Assembly (NCBI GenBank): GCA_964516635.1
Contig: CAZEZY010000115.1
Span: 1 to 7,527 of the forward strand
DNA length: 7,527 nucleotides
Reading direction: 5' to 3'
Origin: CAZEZY01 sp964516635
Lineage (GTDB): Bacteria; Pseudomonadota; Gammaproteobacteria; Burkholderiales; Burkholderiaceae_C
Of this stretch, positions 5,774 through 7,527 are shown piece by piece. Both the position numbers and the translations under genes were made by a program. The notes beneath the pieces were generated by a model. That model ran no database searches and was not told the origin of the DNA. It saw nothing but the letters and a program-made list of their open reading frames with translations. Position 1 is the stretch's first letter. Each line of letters starts with the position of its first letter.

Positions 5774-7322
5774 CCGGGAGGCGCAGACTGTCAATCACAT
5801 CGGTGGCTGTCATGGCCATCTGTTCGCGGGGCCAGTCGCTGGCCGTCATGCCATGCAGGTAAACGGCCATGGTCGTGGCTTGAAAGGGTGTCAGGTCGCG
5901 ACGGCACAAGAAGGCTCCCACCAGGCCCGCCAGTACATCACCGGTTCCGGCGGTGGCCAGCAAGCCGTTGCCTGTGGGATTGATGCTTGGCGTTCCGCCC
6001 GCTTCTGCCACCACGGTTCCAGATCCTTTCAGCGCCACGGTGCAGGCAAAACGGGTGGCCATTGCCTGAGCGGCGAGCAGGCGGTCGGCCTGGATGGCCG
6101 CCGAGGTGGTGCCCAGCAGCCTCGCGGCTTCCAAGGGATGGGGAGTCAGTACCGTGCGCCATTTTCGCGTGGCCCGAAGCGCCAGTTGCTGTTGAAGATC
6201 GGTGTCGGAGGCGATCGCATTCAGCGCATCGGCATCCAGAACCAGAGCCGGGCTCTCATCCAGTATGGTGGGCAGCCATGACCGGATGGTTTCGCCCGCG
6301 CCACATCCGCATACACACACTGCTTGCGGCGAAGCAGCTGTCTGGATGGCTTGTGCCGGGGTCCTGAACATCAATTCGGGTTGATGCAGGTCCGTCTGTG
6401 GCGCGCCCGTGTGCGATGCGTCTGCCAGCAGGGCCACATAAACGCGTCCGGCCCCGGCGCGAAGACCTGCTCTGGCGGCCAGCAGGGCGGCGCCAGCCAT
6501 GCTGGTTCCAGTCGTCTGCGTGGCGCCACCCACCACAATCAGATCGCCATGGCTCCCTTTGTGCAGATGGTGGGTGTCGGCCCGGGCACTTGCTGTCGAG
6601 CCCGGAAGGCCGAACAGCCATGCGGTGGGCGCCCGGGAGCTGGAACCGATGGGCAGGGTGCCGAGGTCGTCAAACCAGCCATGGCCGGCGGCGGTTCGTC
6701 CCATCTGGGTGAACGCGCCGGGCTTCAAGGCCAGCAGATGCAGGGTATGCCGCTGACTGGATGGCAGGCAGTCGGCCGCACTCCACCAGGTGCCCCGGTC
6801 CGCATCCAGCCCGCTGGGGAGATCGACACAGAGCACAGGACAGGTGGCGGACTGGATGCGTGCGATCCATTCGTTGGCATAACCGTTGACCGGCTGGTGC
6901 ACGCCCAGACCAAAAATGGCGTCGATGGCCAGGTCAAAATCAGAGGGAGGGGATGTGTCGAACCAGATGCCGGCATCCTGGGCAGCTTGCCAGGCATAGC
7001 GGGCATCCGCTGGCAGACGGGAAGCCTCACCCAGCCATGTCACGGTGAGCCGCCCCCCGGTGATTTCCAGACGCTTTTTCCAGTGAACCGCTGCGATGAG
7101 TCCATCGCCGCCATTGTTCCCGCCGCCACAGGCGATCCAGACGTGTCGGGCATGGGGCGCGATGGCGGCCGACAGAGAGAAAACGGCTTTGCCGGCGCGC
7201 TCCATCAGTGTATGAGCGGGCAGTCGTTGCTGCCACTCGGCTTCCAGTGCGCGGCACGCATCGCTGTCAAGCAGCGGCCAGCAGCGGTCGAGGCGTTCCA
7301 GAGACAGCGGCAGAGTAGGCAT
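5757..7322 (-). CDS. nnr: Bifunctional NAD(P)H-hydrate epimerase / ADP-dependent NAD(P)H-hydrate dehydratase
   Basis: This fused metabolite-repair enzyme recovers damaged NAD(P)H hydrates: the N-terminal YjeF_N domain interconverts the R and S epimers and the C-terminal domain dehydrates S-NAD(P)HX using ADP. With the chosen start it is 521 residues, close to E. coli Nnr (YjeF). Epimerase motifs are GGGNNGGDG (66-74), DAIFGLGV with D134, and VDLPSGLD (166-173). The dehydratase starts near HKGSHGDLIVVGG (254 on) and carries TGTSMAGAA, LTPHPLEAARLL, ALKGSGTVV and the ATAGTGDVLAG motif with D462. All key residues are present, so both activities are expected. The ATG at 7322 begins MPTLPLSLERL, upstream of the conserved fold; AAGGA is 14 bases away, which is long. 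An in-frame ATG at 7403 would add 27 residues overlapping the rpsB leader and lacks a Shine-Dalgarno sequence, so I reject it. The gene is divergent from rpsB and converges on yggT with a 17-bp overlap. Confidence 0.94.
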   Translation of the reverse strand: MPTLPLSLERLDRCWPLLDSDACRALEAEWQQRLPAHTLMERAGKAVFSLSAAIAPHARHVWIACGGGNNGGDGLIAAVHWKKRLEITGGRLTVTWLGEASRLPADARYAWQAAQDAGIWFDTSPPSDFDLAIDAIFGLGVHQPVNGYANEWIARIQSATCPVLCVDLPSGLDADRGTWWSAADCLPSSQRHTLHLLALKPGAFTQMGRTAAGHGWFDDLGTLPIGSSSRAPTAWLFGLPGSTASARADTHHLHKGSHGDLIVVGGATQTTGTSMAGAALLAARAGLRAGAGRVYVALLADASHTGAPQTDLHQPELMFRTPAQAIQTAASPQAVCVCGCGAGETIRSWLPTILDESPALVLDADALNAIASDTDLQQQLALRATRKWRTVLTPHPLEAARLLGTTSAAIQADRLLAAQAMATRFACTVALKGSGTVVAEAGGTPSINPTGNGLLATAGTGDVLAGLVGAFLCRRDLTPFQATTMAVYLHGMTASDWPREQMAMTATDVIDSLRLPVSRSG

Positions 7323-7328
7323 GCAGAC

Positions 7329-7337
7329 TGCTATAAT
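7329..7337 (+). promoter_or_regulatory. Extended -10 promoter of rpsB
   Basis: TGCTATAAT is a perfect extended -10 element (TG-N-TATAAT). The hexamer 17 bp upstream is GGCAGA, a poor -35, as often seen where an extended -10 compensates. Transcription should start at about 7343-7345, within a GGG. The element lies only about ten bases outside the nnr start codon, so the two divergent genes share this control region. Confidence 0.75.
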
Positions 7338-7343
7338 CCTTGG

Positions 7344-7455
7344 GTTTTGCCAGATGTGCTGGCGAAATAATCGCAAACAAACCCAGCCAGGTGTTGGTGA
7401 CATTGTGTCGCCAATCGGGGTTTGATTTAAGTTCTAACCTCTGGAAAATTTCATC
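7344..7455 (+). promoter_or_regulatory. Structured rpsB 5' leader, candidate S2 autoregulatory RNA
   Basis: The leader of about 112 nt contains a hairpin GCCAG-ATGTG-CTGGC (7349-7363) and a stronger 9-bp stem TTGGTGACA/TGTCGCCAA with loop TTG (7394-7414, one G-U pair). CAAACCC (7378-7384) can pair with GGGTTT at 7342-7347, enclosing the first hairpin, or with GGGTTTG at 7418-7424, enclosing the second. In E. coli, S2 represses its own operon rpsB-tsf through the rpsB 5' untranslated region. The hairpins are visible in the sequence; the autoregulatory role is transferred from E. coli and untested here. Confidence 0.5.
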
Positions 7456-7527
7456 ATGTCCATTTCCATGCGCGAAATGCTGGAAGCCGGTGTCCATTTC
7501 GGTCACCAGACCCGCTTCTGGAACCCC
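7456..7527 (+). CDS. rpsB: 30S ribosomal protein S2 (partial, N-terminus only)
   Basis: Only the first 24 codons lie in the window. The peptide begins MSISMREMLEAGVHFGHQTR and continues FWNP, the highly conserved S2 N-terminus (LEAGVHFGHQTRFWNP). S2 is a late-assembling protein of the small ribosomal subunit. The ATG at 7456 has a modest GGA about ten bases upstream. In most bacteria rpsB is followed by tsf, encoding elongation factor Ts; that region is outside the window. Expression is probably driven by the extended -10 promoter at 7329-7337 and controlled through the structured leader. Confidence 0.96.
   Translation, partial: MSISMREMLEAGVHFGHQTRFWNP

Noticed and set aside
6324..7370. Plus-strand open frame of 348 codons opposite nnr
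   Set aside because: Low-complexity Gly/Gln/Arg-rich translation that spans the rpsB promoter; the minus strand encodes all conserved Nnr motifs.

Overview
The window looks like a core chromosomal region of a betaproteobacterium, most likely order Burkholderiales and close to Comamonadaceae. This rests on protein sequence style (PhaR, RimO, RNase R, the fused Nnr enzyme, the first residues of ribosomal protein S2), high GC with G/C-ending codons, and a polyhydroxybutyrate (PHB) regulator beside a short-chain reductase. No accessory, mobile, phage, CRISPR or defence element is visible. I did not find an undescribed multi-gene system, and the most interesting signals are regulatory.

Layout. 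A FabG/PhaB-like short-chain reductase runs leftward off the left edge (1-676, minus). A divergent intergenic region (677-857) separates it from phaR (858-1349, plus) and holds a 17-bp inverted repeat, a CTGC-N3-GCAA site resembling published PhaR boxes, and a plausible phaR promoter. rimO follows phaR after 19 bp (1369-2754). A perfect 11-bp hairpin (2761-2786) lies between rimO and a convergent tRNA-Leu(CAG) gene (2799-2883, minus). rnr (2944-5223, plus) starts 60 bp beyond the 5' end of the tRNA gene, and yggT starts one base after the rnr stop codon (5225-5773). yggT overlaps the 3' end of the convergent bifunctional NAD(P)H-hydrate repair gene nnr by 17 bp (5757-7322, minus). nnr is divergent from rpsB (7456 to the window edge), whose extended -10 promoter lies about ten bases from the nnr start codon and is followed by a roughly 112-nt structured leader.

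How the genes relate. The left end concerns PHB and fatty-acid metabolism: a ketoacyl reductase and the PHB-responsive repressor. The rest is mostly translation and RNA housekeeping: S12 methylthiotransferase, a leucine tRNA, RNase R and ribosomal protein S2, plus a membrane protein and a cofactor-repair enzyme. Every stretch without a coding gene is shorter than 300 bp. Large antisense open frames occur opposite rimO, rnr and nnr; I read them as GC-rich shadows.
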